Of a stretch of 64,000 bases of DNA, positions 33,316-42,544 are shown piece after piece. Every line of letters starts with the position of its first letter. Position 1 is the first letter of the stretch. The DNA comes from Cyclobacterium lianum (GTDB taxonomy: Bacteria; Bacteroidota; Bacteroidia; Cytophagales; Cyclobacteriaceae): NCBI RefSeq assembly GCF_900143075.1, contig NZ_FRCY01000001.1, positions 248,001-312,000 of the forward strand, given 5' to 3'. Made by a program: the position numbers and the translations under genes. The notes under the pieces are model-generated. The model saw nothing but the letters and a program-made list of their open reading frames with translations, searched no databases and was not told the origin of the DNA.

Positions 33316-35721
33316 ATGATTCGCTTTTATCTGTTGGCGGCAATGTCGCTGTTTTGTCATTGGACTCAGGCGCAAAGCCGCATTGAAGGAGAAGTCAGGG
33401 ATGCCGGTAATGGCATGCCTCTTCCGGGAGCCAATATTTATGTAGAGGAAGTCGCGAAGGGCACGGTCGCAGACCGGGAGGGTAAGTTTAACCTGGAGGC
33501 TCTTGACAAAGAGGATTACACATTGATCATCAGCTTTGTAGGTTACCAAACACGGAGTCTGAAAGTGTCAACGGAAACAAACACCATGCTGCTGATTGAC
33601 CTGGAACCGGCTACGCTGACCACAGAGGAGTTTATTGTTTCCGGCACGCGGGCATCCGCCACCACACCTACTACCTTTCAATTGATAGAAAAATCTGACC
33701 TTTCAAAGAATAATCTGGGACAGGATTTGCCGATGCTGCTGAATTATACCCCGTCCATGGTCACCCATTCCGATGCCGGAGCAGGGGTAGGTTATACCGG
33801 CCTGCGCATACGGGGTACGGACCAGACCCGCATCAATGTGACGGTAAATGGTATCCCCCTGAATGATGCAGAATCACACGGGGTGTTTTGGGTAAACATG
33901 CCGGATTTTGCCTCCTCTGTGGAAAATATTCAGATTCAGAGAGGGGTAGGCACTTCCACCAACGGGGCTGCCACCTTCGGAGCCAGCCTCAATATCCAAA
34001 CAGACAATAAGCGGGAAAAGGCATATGCAGAAACAGACCATTCCTTCGGTTCATTCAATACCCGAAAACATACCGTCAAGGCAGGGTCCGGATTGATCAA
34101 CGATCGCTGGGCAGTAGATGCCAGGCTATCCAGAATCAGCTCCGACGGCTATATAGACCGGGCATATTCGGATCTGAAGTCTTATTTTGTATCCGGAGGT
34201 TATTATGGAGAAGATCATGTATTCAAGGTAAATGTTTTCTCAGGAACAGAGCAGACCTATCAGGCCTGGAACGGGGTACCCGAAAACCTGCTGGAAACAA
34301 ACCGTACCTACAACGGCTATACCTACGAAAATGAGACGGATAACTACCAGCAAGACCATTATCAATTTATCTATGCCGGTAGTTGGGGGAGCCGCATAAA
34401 AGCCAATTTTGCCCTGCACTACACGCAGGGACAGGGGTATTACGAGCAGTTCCGGCCCGATGATAATTTGCCGGGCAATTATGGGATAGCACCCATAGCC
34501 ATCGGCAATGAGCTGATCAGCAGTACGGACCTTATCCGCCGGAGGTGGCTCGACAATGATTTCTATGGTGGCGTATTCTCGCTGCAATATGTTTCTGACG
34601 ATGGCAAGCTGGATGCTATCCTGGGAGGCGGGGCAAACCGGTATGACGGAGACCACTTTGGAGAGATCATCTGGATGAGATTTGCCGGCGATACTGATAT
34701 CAGGGACCGATACTATGATAATGTGGCGGTCAAAGATGACCGAAATGTGTATCTGAAATCCACCTATGAGCTAAGGGATCGCCTGTATCTATTTGGAGAC
34801 CTGCAATGGAGAAATATCCACTACCGCTTTAATGGGATCAACAATGACCTTAGAGACATTTCCGGCAAGCAGGACTATAACTTCTTTAATCCAAAAGTTG
34901 GATTGTCCTATGAGACGGGAAATGGGAAGACCCTATATGCTTCCTATGCGGTGGCCAACCGGGAACCGGTACGCAGGGATTTTACCGATTCGCCGCTTAC
35001 AGAGATTCCGCGGCCCGAAAAACTGAACAACCTGGAAGCGGGGCTCAGGGTAAACAGAGCCGGCTATCAGTACAGTGCCAATTTTTACTATATGGGCTAC
35101 GAAGACCAGTTGGTACTCACAGGTCAACTTAATGATGTGGGCGCCTATATAAGGGAGAATGTGGCCAGCAGCTACAGGGCAGGCATAGAACTGGATGCGG
35201 CCGTACAGGTGGCTCCCCAGTGGACTTTGGGTGGTAATATTGCTCTGAGCCGAAACAAGATTGATTCCTTTACGGAATACAATGATGTATATGATGAAAA
35301 TTGGGGTTTTGCCGGTCAGGAGAGTACCAGCTATACCAACACCGATATTGCCTTTTCTCCAGGACTGGTTAGTAGCGCAATCATCGATTTTCGACCGCTA
35401 AAAAATATGGAACTCAGCCTGCTCAACAAATACGTGGGCCGGCAATACCTGGACAATACCCAGCAGGAAGACCGCAGCCTGGATCCATTCTGGACTTCTG
35501 ACCTCAGATTTTCCTACCTCTGGTCCCCGGAATGGGTGAAGGAGATCGCATTTACAATAAAAGTAAACAATGTTTTTAACCAGTTATACGAACCCAATGG
35601 ATATACCTTTAGCTATTTTATTCCTGGCGAAGGAGCCACTGGCCGGGAGCTGGTAACAGAAAACTACTATTACCCCATGGCAGGCACGAACTACATGGCG
35701 GGTGTGTCCATCCGCTTTTGA
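33316..35721 (+). CDS. TonB-dependent receptor under TPP riboswitch control (probable thiamine uptake)
   Basis: An 801-residue receptor. Signal peptide MIRFYLLAAMSLFCHWTQA; carboxypeptidase-regulatory-like domain (about 20-100, SRIEGEVRDAGNGMPLPG); plug with GLRIRGTDQTRINVTVNGIP and GVGTSTNGAATFG; beta-barrel ending YMAGVSIRF. The THI-box upstream implies a thiamine or thiamine-precursor ligand, as comparative genomics predicted for Bacteroidota riboswitch-linked receptors. No thi biosynthetic gene is in the window. The ligand is inferred from regulation only. Confidence 0.92.
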   Translation: MIRFYLLAAMSLFCHWTQAQSRIEGEVRDAGNGMPLPGANIYVEEVAKGTVADREGKFNLEALDKEDYTLIISFVGYQTRSLKVSTETNTMLLIDLEPATLTTEEFIVSGTRASATTPTTFQLIEKSDLSKNNLGQDLPMLLNYTPSMVTHSDAGAGVGYTGLRIRGTDQTRINVTVNGIPLNDAESHGVFWVNMPDFASSVENIQIQRGVGTSTNGAATFGASLNIQTDNKREKAYAETDHSFGSFNTRKHTVKAGSGLINDRWAVDARLSRISSDGYIDRAYSDLKSYFVSGGYYGEDHVFKVNVFSGTEQTYQAWNGVPENLLETNRTYNGYTYENETDNYQQDHYQFIYAGSWGSRIKANFALHYTQGQGYYEQFRPDDNLPGNYGIAPIAIGNELISSTDLIRRRWLDNDFYGGVFSLQYVSDDGKLDAILGGGANRYDGDHFGEIIWMRFAGDTDIRDRYYDNVAVKDDRNVYLKSTYELRDRLYLFGDLQWRNIHYRFNGINNDLRDISGKQDYNFFNPKVGLSYETGNGKTLYASYAVANREPVRRDFTDSPLTEIPRPEKLNNLEAGLRVNRAGYQYSANFYYMGYEDQLVLTGQLNDVGAYIRENVASSYRAGIELDAAVQVAPQWTLGGNIALSRNKIDSFTEYNDVYDENWGFAGQESTSYTNTDIAFSPGLVSSAIIDFRPLKNMELSLLNKYVGRQYLDNTQQEDRSLDPFWTSDLRFSYLWSPEWVKEIAFTIKVNNVFNQLYEPNGYTFSYFIPGEGATGRELVTENYYYPMAGTNYMAGVSIRF

Positions 35722-35764
35722 TTTCAATATTCAAAGAGAGGTGGGCCCTGTCGGGGCTTGCCTT

Positions 35765-36883
35765 TCACTGAATCGGCAATCCGTGAGTCTGGCGGATGAT
35801 CTTTCTGGAAAGAAAGGAGGATTTCTTGAGTACATTGACGGCGAGGGATGAAACCAAAGGGGCTCCGAATAGTCTTTGCACATTCCTGCCTAATCGGAGA
35901 CGGCTGTAGAAAAAGTTTTTCCAGGTTTCCTGGTAGGCCCTCTGCAGATCCTCCAGACGGCTGTGTTGCAAAAATGCGTCGGCGGCCAGTTTGCCGGTAT
36001 GTATGGCAATGGCCATGCCGTTGCCACAAAGGGGGGTGATCATTCCAGCCGCATCACCGAGCATGAGCATGTTGTTTTCCACAGGTTTTTTTGTGGCAAA
36101 ACTGATTTCATTGATCACTTCAGGCCTGTCCCAGAGAAAATGCGCTTTTTCAAATATTTCCCTAATGTGCGGGTTGGCGTACAAGTGTTTTTCCTCCATA
36201 GCACCAATACTTCCCGAGTCCCTTAATTGGGTACGGCTTCCGAGGTAGCAGAGGTTAAATTGGCCATTTTCTACCTTGTTGATACCCAGATAACCTCCGT
36301 TGTAATTGTGCAGGGCTACCATATTTTCATTCTGGCCCTCAATTTCGATATGGTATTTGACACCTATGTACGGACTCTTTTGGCGTACAAAGCCCCTGTT
36401 AAGTTGTTTGTCTATTTTTGATCTTTTGCCATAGGCCGCCAGTACATAGCTTGCCGGAAGCAGACTGCCATCGCTGGTTTCAATTAAAAAGTGCCGTTTC
36501 TCGGGCAGAAAACGGACGTTCGTGGCCTGAGTTTTCTGAAGAAATCTGACCCCAACCTCCCGGCATTTCTGAAAAAAGTGATGGTCCAGCACAAACCTGC
36601 TGATACCAAAGCCCCCGAGTTCCAGAGGAAAATCCGCTACATCACCATTTACCGCACTCAATCTGAAGTGGTTGATGCTGGCCGGATAGTGTTCGAATGG
36701 AAACAGGCCTTCTTTAATCAGAAAGTCACGCACCTCATTGGATACGTATTCTCCGCAGACCCGGTGAAAAGGATAGGCTTTTTTTTCTATGACCAAAACA
36801 CTTTTTCCCTGCTTTGCCAGTAGATAGGCGGCAGTGAGCCCGGACAATCCTCCTCCGATGATTATGATTTCGTTTTCAAACAT
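35765..36883 (-). CDS. NAD(P)/FAD-dependent oxidoreductase (geranylgeranyl-reductase/flavin hydroxylase-like)
   Basis: The 372-residue flavoprotein has Rossmann motif IIIIGGGLSGLTAAYLLAKQ at residues 5-24. The family loop HRVCGEYVSNEV (about 46-57) and second FAD motif LMLGDAAGMITPLCGNGMAI (about 275-294) follow. In other bacteria such enzymes hydroxylate the product of type III polyketide synthase-methyltransferase pairs. That pair here sits 22 kb away at 12119-13902, so the assignment is a suggestion. Start 36883 (MFENEIII) is preferred over 36901. Divergent from the metalloprotease gene. Confidence 0.85.
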   Translation of the reverse strand: MFENEIIIIGGGLSGLTAAYLLAKQGKSVLVIEKKAYPFHRVCGEYVSNEVRDFLIKEGLFPFEHYPASINHFRLSAVNGDVADFPLELGGFGISRFVLDHHFFQKCREVGVRFLQKTQATNVRFLPEKRHFLIETSDGSLLPASYVLAAYGKRSKIDKQLNRGFVRQKSPYIGVKYHIEIEGQNENMVALHNYNGGYLGINKVENGQFNLCYLGSRTQLRDSGSIGAMEEKHLYANPHIREIFEKAHFLWDRPEVINEISFATKKPVENNMLMLGDAAGMITPLCGNGMAIAIHTGKLAADAFLQHSRLEDLQRAYQETWKNFFYSRLRLGRNVQRLFGAPLVSSLAVNVLKKSSFLSRKIIRQTHGLPIQ

Positions 36884-37019
36884 GCGCAAGGTGTTAACCA
36901 TTCTTCTTCAGGAAGGTTTAGAATAGGCAGATGTAATTTATGGGATTATTTCTGTCCAGGAGTTAGCAGCCCTTTCAAATTAAAACTTTATTTTCGCCAT
37001 TCAATAAAATTAATTGGTA

Positions 37020-39521
37020 ATGAACAGAAGTATTCGGAATATCAGGCTTGCAGCTCTGGTACTTTTTTGTGCAGGCTTATTGCTCAATCTGATTTGTATG
37101 GATCAGGCGCAGGCCCAACGAAGTATCAAACGAAGCAAGAAAAAGGAAGTAGAAAAGGAGGAGAAAGCTCCGGAATCCAAAGATGGCTTAAAGCCGTATG
37201 ACAAGGTAATCACGGATAAAGCTATTTCTAAAAGCGGTCTGTTTACCGTACATAATGTGGAGGGGAAATATTACTATGAGATCCCCGAAGAAATGCTTGG
37301 AAGGGAGATGTTGATGGTGACGACCATTGCCAGGACAGCTTCAGGAATTGGATATGGGGGAGAGCGGACCAATACCCAAATGTTGCGCTGGGATAAGAAC
37401 GATAAAAATATCTTACTCAAAGTGGTTTCCTATTCCAATACGGCCGCTGATTCGCTCCCCATCTATGATGCGGTGAAGAATTCGAACCTGGAGCCGATTC
37501 TGTATCGATTTGATGTAGAGGCAAAGGGGAAAGAGGACAAGGGCTGGGTAATAGAAGTTACCGATCTTTTTTCGAAGGATGTGCAGGCGCTAGGCCTACA
37601 AAAGAGCAGGCGCACGCAATATAAAGTCTCCCGGCTGGACACAGACCGGACCTATGTGGAGCGCATCAGTCCCTACCCTACCAATATAGAAGCAAGATAT
37701 GTACTCACCTATGCCGCCGCTGAACCACCTTCCAATTCCAGCACGGGATTGATTACAGTAGAAATGAACAGCAGCATGGTTTTGCTGCCGGAGGAACCCA
37801 TGATGCAGCGCCTGGCAGACCGCCGGGTGGGCTGGTTCAGCACCCGGGTGACAGATTATGGGCTAGATGCCCAAAAGGCCAGCCAAAGGACTTATCTGGA
37901 TCGCTGGAGACTGGAAGTGAAGGAGGGAGACATGGAGAAATTTAAAGCAGGCGAATTGGTAGAGCCGAAAAAGCAAATCGTCTACTACATCGATCCAGCT
38001 ACCCCGAAAAAGTGGGTACCCTATTTGAAAGCAGGGGTGGAAGACTGGAATGTGGCCTTTGAGGAGGCAGGATTTAAAAATGCCATTGTGGCCAAAGATG
38101 CTCCTACCCCAGAAGAGGATCCGGATTGGCATCCTGAAGATGCCCGCTACTCGGTAATCCGGTACTTTGCCTCGGATATTCAGAATGCCTATGGTCCCCA
38201 TGTATCAGATCCCCGTTCAGGCGAAATTATCGAATCGGATATTGGCTGGTACCACAATGTAATGAATCTGCTGAGGAATTGGTTTTTTGTCCAGACGGCT
38301 GCCATCAATCCCGAATCCAGAGGAACTGAATTTAAGGATGAAGTAATGGGTAGGCTGATCCGTTTTGTCTCTGCCCATGAGGTAGGTCATACCCTGGGAT
38401 TGCCCCATAATTTTGCATCATCCTTCGCCTATCCGGTAGATTCCCTGCGTTCGGCTACATTCACTGCCGAGTACGGTACGGCTCCTTCCATTATGGATTA
38501 TGCCCGCTTCAATTACATCGCCCAGCCTGAGGATGAAGGGGTGCATTTGTACCCGGAGGTGGGTCCATACGATAAGTTTGCCGTTGGCTGGGGGTACAGA
38601 CCCATATTGGAAGCCGCTACCCCGGAGGAGGAGCAGGCCATACTTGATCAGTGGATACTGGACAAAAAAGGAGATCCGGTATTTCGCTATGGCAGACAGG
38701 GCAATGCCTATGATCCCAGCACACAGAGCGAAGACCTGGGAGATAACGCCATGAAAGCCTCGGATTATGGGATCAAAAACCTGAAAAGAATCCTGCCCAA
38801 TCTGATCGAATGGACTGCTGAGGAGGACAAGCCCTTCAAGGATTACGATGATCTGGAGGAATTGTATGGGCAGGTACTGGCACAATTTAACCGCTACATG
38901 GGTCATGTAAAGACCAATATCGGAGGCGTATACGAAATATATAAGGCCGTTGGCCAGGATGAGGCGGTATACACCCACGTAGACAAGACTACCCAGCAAG
39001 AGGCCATGGCTTTCCTCAATCGGGAATTGTTTGCCAGTCAGGATTGGCTTACAGACAATGCCATCACCCGCAGAATAGAAGATTTTGGTATTCTTGACCG
39101 TATCAGAAAAATACAAGTGAACAACCTGAATGCCATATTGGAATGGGGGCGATTGGGCCGGGTTATTGAGAATGAAGCCATAAATGGGGAAAAAGCCTAC
39201 GGTCTCCTGACACTCATGGATGAGCTCCGGGAAGGGATCTGGTCAGAGTTGGGTCAGGGCAGCCTGATAGATGTCAACCGCAGGAGCCTGCAGCGGGCAC
39301 ACATTGAGCGGCTGGAGCTGTTGCTTACTGAAAATGCCACAGGGAGATCAGCAGCTTCGCTTGATGCATCCCAATCTGATATTCGACCTGCAGCGCGCGC
39401 AAGTCTGAGAAACCTGCAGGAGCAGATAGAACGGGCGATACCCGGGACAGCTGACCGGATGAGCAAAATTCACCTGGAAGACAGCCTGCAAAGGATCAAA
39501 GACATTCTGGATCAGGACTGA
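37020..39521 (+). CDS. Zinc-dependent exported metalloprotease (DUF5117/DUF5118 type)
   Basis: An 833-residue exported metzincin-like protease. The signal region NIRLAALVLFCAGLLLNLIC is followed by DUF5118- and DUF5117-like N-terminal domains. The zinc site HEVGHTLGLPHNF lies at 453-465 (H453, H457, H463), and SIMDYARFNYIAQPEDEG supplies the Met-turn. A long helical C-terminal domain ends the protein. Likely periplasmic or lipid-anchored; the substrate is unknown. Start 37020 is the first ATG and corrects a TTG two codons before. It shares a divergent 140-base region with the flavoprotein. Confidence 0.9.
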   Translation: MNRSIRNIRLAALVLFCAGLLLNLICMDQAQAQRSIKRSKKKEVEKEEKAPESKDGLKPYDKVITDKAISKSGLFTVHNVEGKYYYEIPEEMLGREMLMVTTIARTASGIGYGGERTNTQMLRWDKNDKNILLKVVSYSNTAADSLPIYDAVKNSNLEPILYRFDVEAKGKEDKGWVIEVTDLFSKDVQALGLQKSRRTQYKVSRLDTDRTYVERISPYPTNIEARYVLTYAAAEPPSNSSTGLITVEMNSSMVLLPEEPMMQRLADRRVGWFSTRVTDYGLDAQKASQRTYLDRWRLEVKEGDMEKFKAGELVEPKKQIVYYIDPATPKKWVPYLKAGVEDWNVAFEEAGFKNAIVAKDAPTPEEDPDWHPEDARYSVIRYFASDIQNAYGPHVSDPRSGEIIESDIGWYHNVMNLLRNWFFVQTAAINPESRGTEFKDEVMGRLIRFVSAHEVGHTLGLPHNFASSFAYPVDSLRSATFTAEYGTAPSIMDYARFNYIAQPEDEGVHLYPEVGPYDKFAVGWGYRPILEAATPEEEQAILDQWILDKKGDPVFRYGRQGNAYDPSTQSEDLGDNAMKASDYGIKNLKRILPNLIEWTAEEDKPFKDYDDLEELYGQVLAQFNRYMGHVKTNIGGVYEIYKAVGQDEAVYTHVDKTTQQEAMAFLNRELFASQDWLTDNAITRRIEDFGILDRIRKIQVNNLNAILEWGRLGRVIENEAINGEKAYGLLTLMDELREGIWSELGQGSLIDVNRRSLQRAHIERLELLLTENATGRSAASLDASQSDIRPAARASLRNLQEQIERAIPGTADRMSKIHLEDSLQRIKDILDQD

Positions 39522-39551
39522 GAAACCCTGCAGCATTTTCCCCTGGGACCG

Positions 39552-39579
39552 AGCCCGGTTTTTAGGTACAAGCCGGGCT
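39552..39579 (+). terminator. Possible terminator after metalloprotease
   Basis: AGCCCGG pairs with CCGGGCT across a 14-base loop, followed by TTATTCTT. Moderate; the T tract is interrupted. Confidence 0.5.
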
Positions 39580-39698
39580 TATTCTTGAATCTGATTTCGA
39601 GGATGTTGTCGTCTTCTAAATGTGAGGTAAACAGTCCGCTACAATTGTTTTTTAATCGAAACTTCAGCTTATTGCAATTGAAAAATGCAGACAATCAA

Positions 39699-40217
39699 AT
39701 GGTGTTTCGACAAATCGCACTCCTTTTATTTATGATGGCTGGAACGAATCTACATGCGCAGGAGTATTTTGAAAAACAGTATGCCGGAGTCTGGCAAAGA
39801 AGTTTAAGCTATTCCAAAGCCGTGGCAGAAGCCATGCCAGCAGAAAGATATCGATACAAGCCTACGGAAGAGGCCATGTCTTTTCAGCGCCAGTGGCTTC
39901 ATATCGCAGACAATATCAGCATGCTCACCGCACGCATTACGGGTGATCGTAAAGCGTTTTATAACCAGGAAGACGCGTCCGGCTTTGCGAAAGCAGAGGT
40001 GCTGAATATTCTGGATAGCGCCAATAACTATGTGCTGGATTTGATCCGAAACGCCTCAGCTTCTCAGCTAAATGAGACGATTGAATTCGGAGGCGTTTCC
40101 ATGACTAAGGAAAACATTTTTTATCTGCTGCGCGACCACCAGGCACATCACAGGGCCCAATGTTTGGTATACCTTCGGATGAATGGTGTAAAAGCTCCTG
40201 ACTACGTGGGCTGGTAA
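39699..40217 (+). CDS. Exported DinB family protein
   Basis: The 172-residue protein has a signal peptide (MVFRQIALLLFMMAGTNLHA), then the DinB four-helix bundle. Metal-ligand histidines stand in WLHIADNISML and LLRDHQAHHRAQCLVYLRM. DinB/DUF664 proteins usually bind a divalent metal and act as thiol-dependent transferases. The export signal makes this a periplasmic variant. Start at 39699 (not 39585) because it yields the signal peptide. Confidence 0.87.
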   Translation: MVFRQIALLLFMMAGTNLHAQEYFEKQYAGVWQRSLSYSKAVAEAMPAERYRYKPTEEAMSFQRQWLHIADNISMLTARITGDRKAFYNQEDASGFAKAEVLNILDSANNYVLDLIRNASASQLNETIEFGGVSMTKENIFYLLRDHQAHHRAQCLVYLRMNGVKAPDYVGW

Positions 40218-40286
40218 TAAGGACACTGCCGGCAACATTTCGGGTATGCTACGAAATTATTGCCGTTAATAATTTGTTATGAACCC

Positions 40287-40787
40287 ATGCGCAAGGTTTT
40301 CCGAAGACTCTTCCTGCTACTTGTTTTGGCTATTCTGGCTGGGCCTGTGTTCAGTCAAAGCCTGCCGTTTAAAACCTTGCTAAAAACCACCTATGACAAG
40401 GATTTTCCATTGGTCTATCCCGATCAGAAAGACTTGCTGGATGAGGCAGTGATCCTGGATACCCGTGAATGGGAGGAATATTCTGTAAGCCACCTGAAAC
40501 CGGCCCGCTGGGTCGGGTACGAGACCTTCTCGATGGAATCTGTTGCGGATATCCCAAGGGAAGAATCGATTGTGGTCTACTGTTCCATTGGTGCCCGAAG
40601 TCAGGAAATTGGAAAAAGATTGAAAGCAGCCGGGTACCAAAATGTATACAACCTATATGGTGGTATTTTTCACTGGGTCAACGAGGAGAATCCGGTCTTT
40701 ACACCTGACAGCATCCAGACCGAGCAGGTACATACCTACAATAAAATGTGGGGCATCTGGTTAGAGAAGGGGAAAAAGGTGTATTGA
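40287..40787 (+). CDS. Exported rhodanese-like protein
   Basis: The 166-residue protein has a signal peptide (MRKVFRRLFLLLVLAILAG) and a single rhodanese domain with the active-site loop VVYCSIGARSQ. The structural motif NVYNLYGGIFHW follows. A single-domain sulfurtransferase in the periplasm. It is 37 bases before a DUF547 gene and may be co-transcribed with it. Confidence 0.88.
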   Translation: MRKVFRRLFLLLVLAILAGPVFSQSLPFKTLLKTTYDKDFPLVYPDQKDLLDEAVILDTREWEEYSVSHLKPARWVGYETFSMESVADIPREESIVVYCSIGARSQEIGKRLKAAGYQNVYNLYGGIFHWVNEENPVFTPDSIQTEQVHTYNKMWGIWLEKGKKVY

Positions 40788-40824
40788 ACCTTTGCGTTTA
40801 ACTCTTACCCGTTATTCTGATATT

Positions 40825-41571
40825 ATGAAATCCATCATTCTTGTGTTGTTTTTGTTCAACCTCTCCTGTGGCCATTCCGAGTTAGGAGCAGCGAATACCG
40901 AGCCGCCCTCTCATGCACTGTTTGATGCCCTGCTGCAGCAACATGTAGGAGACGAAGGGAGGGTGGATTACAAAGGATTTATCCGGGATAAGGAAATATT
41001 AGAAAAATACCTGCAACGGCTTTCTCAAAACCCGCCGGATAGGAATACCTGGACGAAGGAAGAACAACTAGCCTATTGGATCAATGCTTACAATGCCTTT
41101 ACCATCAAGTTGATCATAGATCACTACCCGGTAGAAAGCATCCGGGATATTGGACCCAGGATTGAAATTCCGCTGGTAAATACCGTCTGGCACCTGGAGT
41201 TTTTTGAAATAGGCGGAAAGGCAGCCAGCCTGGATGAAATCGAGCATCAAATTCTGAGGAAAGAGTTTGAAGAACCCCGGATTCACTTTGCCATCAATTG
41301 TGCTTCGGTATCCTGCCCCAAACTTAACAACAGTGCCTTTACGGCCGATAGGCTGGACGAGCAGTTGGAAATGGCGACCAGAGCCTTCATCAATGATCCC
41401 ATCCTGAATGAAACGGACAAGAACAAGGTGTCCAGTATTTTTTCTTGGTTTAAGGAGGATTTTACCAGAAATGGCAGTTTGATAGCATTTATCAACCGCT
41501 ACGCTGATAGTCCCCTGGACCCCAATGCCAAAATCAGTTTTAAGGATTATGACTGGGGTTTGAATGAATAA
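40825..41571 (+). CDS. DUF547 lipoprotein
   Basis: The 248-residue protein (signal MKSIILVLFLFNLSC; lipobox LSC) contains the DUF547 signature EEQLAYWINAYNAFTIKLII, then IEHQILRKEF, and HFAINCASVSCPKLNNSAF. The family is widespread and uncharacterised, with conserved Trp, Asn and Cys. An upstream TTG (40792) is less likely than ATG 40825. It ends before a terminator-like stem at 41579. Confidence 0.9.
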   Translation: MKSIILVLFLFNLSCGHSELGAANTEPPSHALFDALLQQHVGDEGRVDYKGFIRDKEILEKYLQRLSQNPPDRNTWTKEEQLAYWINAYNAFTIKLIIDHYPVESIRDIGPRIEIPLVNTVWHLEFFEIGGKAASLDEIEHQILRKEFEEPRIHFAINCASVSCPKLNNSAFTADRLDEQLEMATRAFINDPILNETDKNKVSSIFSWFKEDFTRNGSLIAFINRYADSPLDPNAKISFKDYDWGLNE

Positions 41572-41578
41572 GATCCCT

Positions 41579-41656
41579 GACCTTTGGGGTTTCCCGAGCC
41601 CCGAAGGTCTTAACCGGAGCGGGGACCCAAAAAATCATCGAGGTCCCAAAGACCTC
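41579..41656. repeat. Two hairpins after DUF547 gene
   Basis: GACCTTTGGGG pairs with CCCCGAAGGTC (41579-41609, one G-T pair), then GAGGTC-CCAAA-GACCTC (41640-41656). The first may terminate the DUF547 transcript; the second is a GAGGTC-type short palindrome common in Bacteroidota intergenes. Confidence 0.65.
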
Positions 41657-41696
41657 AACGGTATTAGATTTATACGTATAAAATCCAATTAAATAC

Positions 41697-41720
41697 AAAT
41701 ATTGATACGAATCAATATTT
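41697..41720. promoter_or_regulatory. 24-base perfect inverted repeat upstream of SDR gene
   Basis: AAATATTGAT, spacer ACGA, then ATCAATATTT: a perfect 10-4-10 dyad 69 bases before the SDR start, followed by TTTTTG. It looks like a dimeric repressor site, though a weak terminator is possible. Confidence 0.6.
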
Positions 41721-41788
41721 TTGTTGTAGGTTAAAACCTTTGTTGCTACTTCTCTATTTTAGCCAAAGGAAAAACTAAAAGAACAAAT

Positions 41789-42544
41789 ATGAAAACGGGG
41801 TTTAAAGACAGGGTCGCCGTGATTACCGGCGCAGCAGATGGAATAGGTAAAGCAATAGCCAGAAGGCTTGCTGACCAGGGCGCCAGGGTAGTCCTGTGGG
41901 ACATCAAGACCGATCAATTAATAACGCTGGAAAAGGATTGGAAGCGCAGTGGCCTAAAAGTGAAGGTCGCTCAGGTAGATATTTCGGACGAAACTGCTGT
42001 AGAAAGGGCCTTCCGTGAAACGGTGGAGGAATTGGGCCAATTGGATATTCTGGTCAATTCAGCAGGTATTGTTGGTCCTACCCAGACCAAAATAACCGAC
42101 TACCCTACCGACGCTTTCGATGAAATCTACAGGGTCAACCTGCGTGGCTCTTTTTTGACCTGCAAATATGCTTTGAAGTGGATGGAAAAGGGAGGCTATG
42201 GCCGCATACTGCTGATCGCGTCCATTGCCGGCAAGGAAGGCAATCCCAATATGGTGGGCTATTCTTCCACCAAGGCAGGGGTGATTGGATTGGTAAAGGG
42301 CCTTGGAAAGGAATATGCTACTTCCGGAATTACCGTAAACGGTCTTGCTCCGGCCGTCATCCGCACGCCCATGAACGAGGACACAGCACCGGAACAGTTG
42401 GCTTACATGGCTTCCAAAATTCCCATGCAGCGCCTGGGTACCGTTGAAGAAGCCGCATCGATCGCAACCTGGATCGTCTCTGAGGAAGCAAGTTTTAACA
42501 CCGGCTTTATTTTTGACCTCTCCGGAGGACGGGCCACTTATTGA
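41789..42544 (+). CDS. Short-chain dehydrogenase/reductase
   Basis: A 251-residue classical SDR. Cofactor motif TGAADGIGKAIA at 13-24; NAG-type variant NSAG at 90-93; catalytic S145, Y158, K162 in GYSSTKAG. The C-terminal FDLSGGRATY is fabG-like. Substrate unknown (3-oxoacyl or sugar alcohol). The last seven bases overlap the opposite-strand hydrolase gene. A perfect palindrome upstream may regulate it. Confidence 0.93.
   Translation: MKTGFKDRVAVITGAADGIGKAIARRLADQGARVVLWDIKTDQLITLEKDWKRSGLKVKVAQVDISDETAVERAFRETVEELGQLDILVNSAGIVGPTQTKITDYPTDAFDEIYRVNLRGSFLTCKYALKWMEKGGYGRILLIASIAGKEGNPNMVGYSSTKAGVIGLVKGLGKEYATSGITVNGLAPAVIRTPMNEDTAPEQLAYMASKIPMQRLGTVEEAASIATWIVSEEASFNTGFIFDLSGGRATY

Noticed and set aside
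38418-39116. 232-residue minus-strand ORF
   Set aside because: Antisense to the zinc metalloprotease; no recognisable motif.
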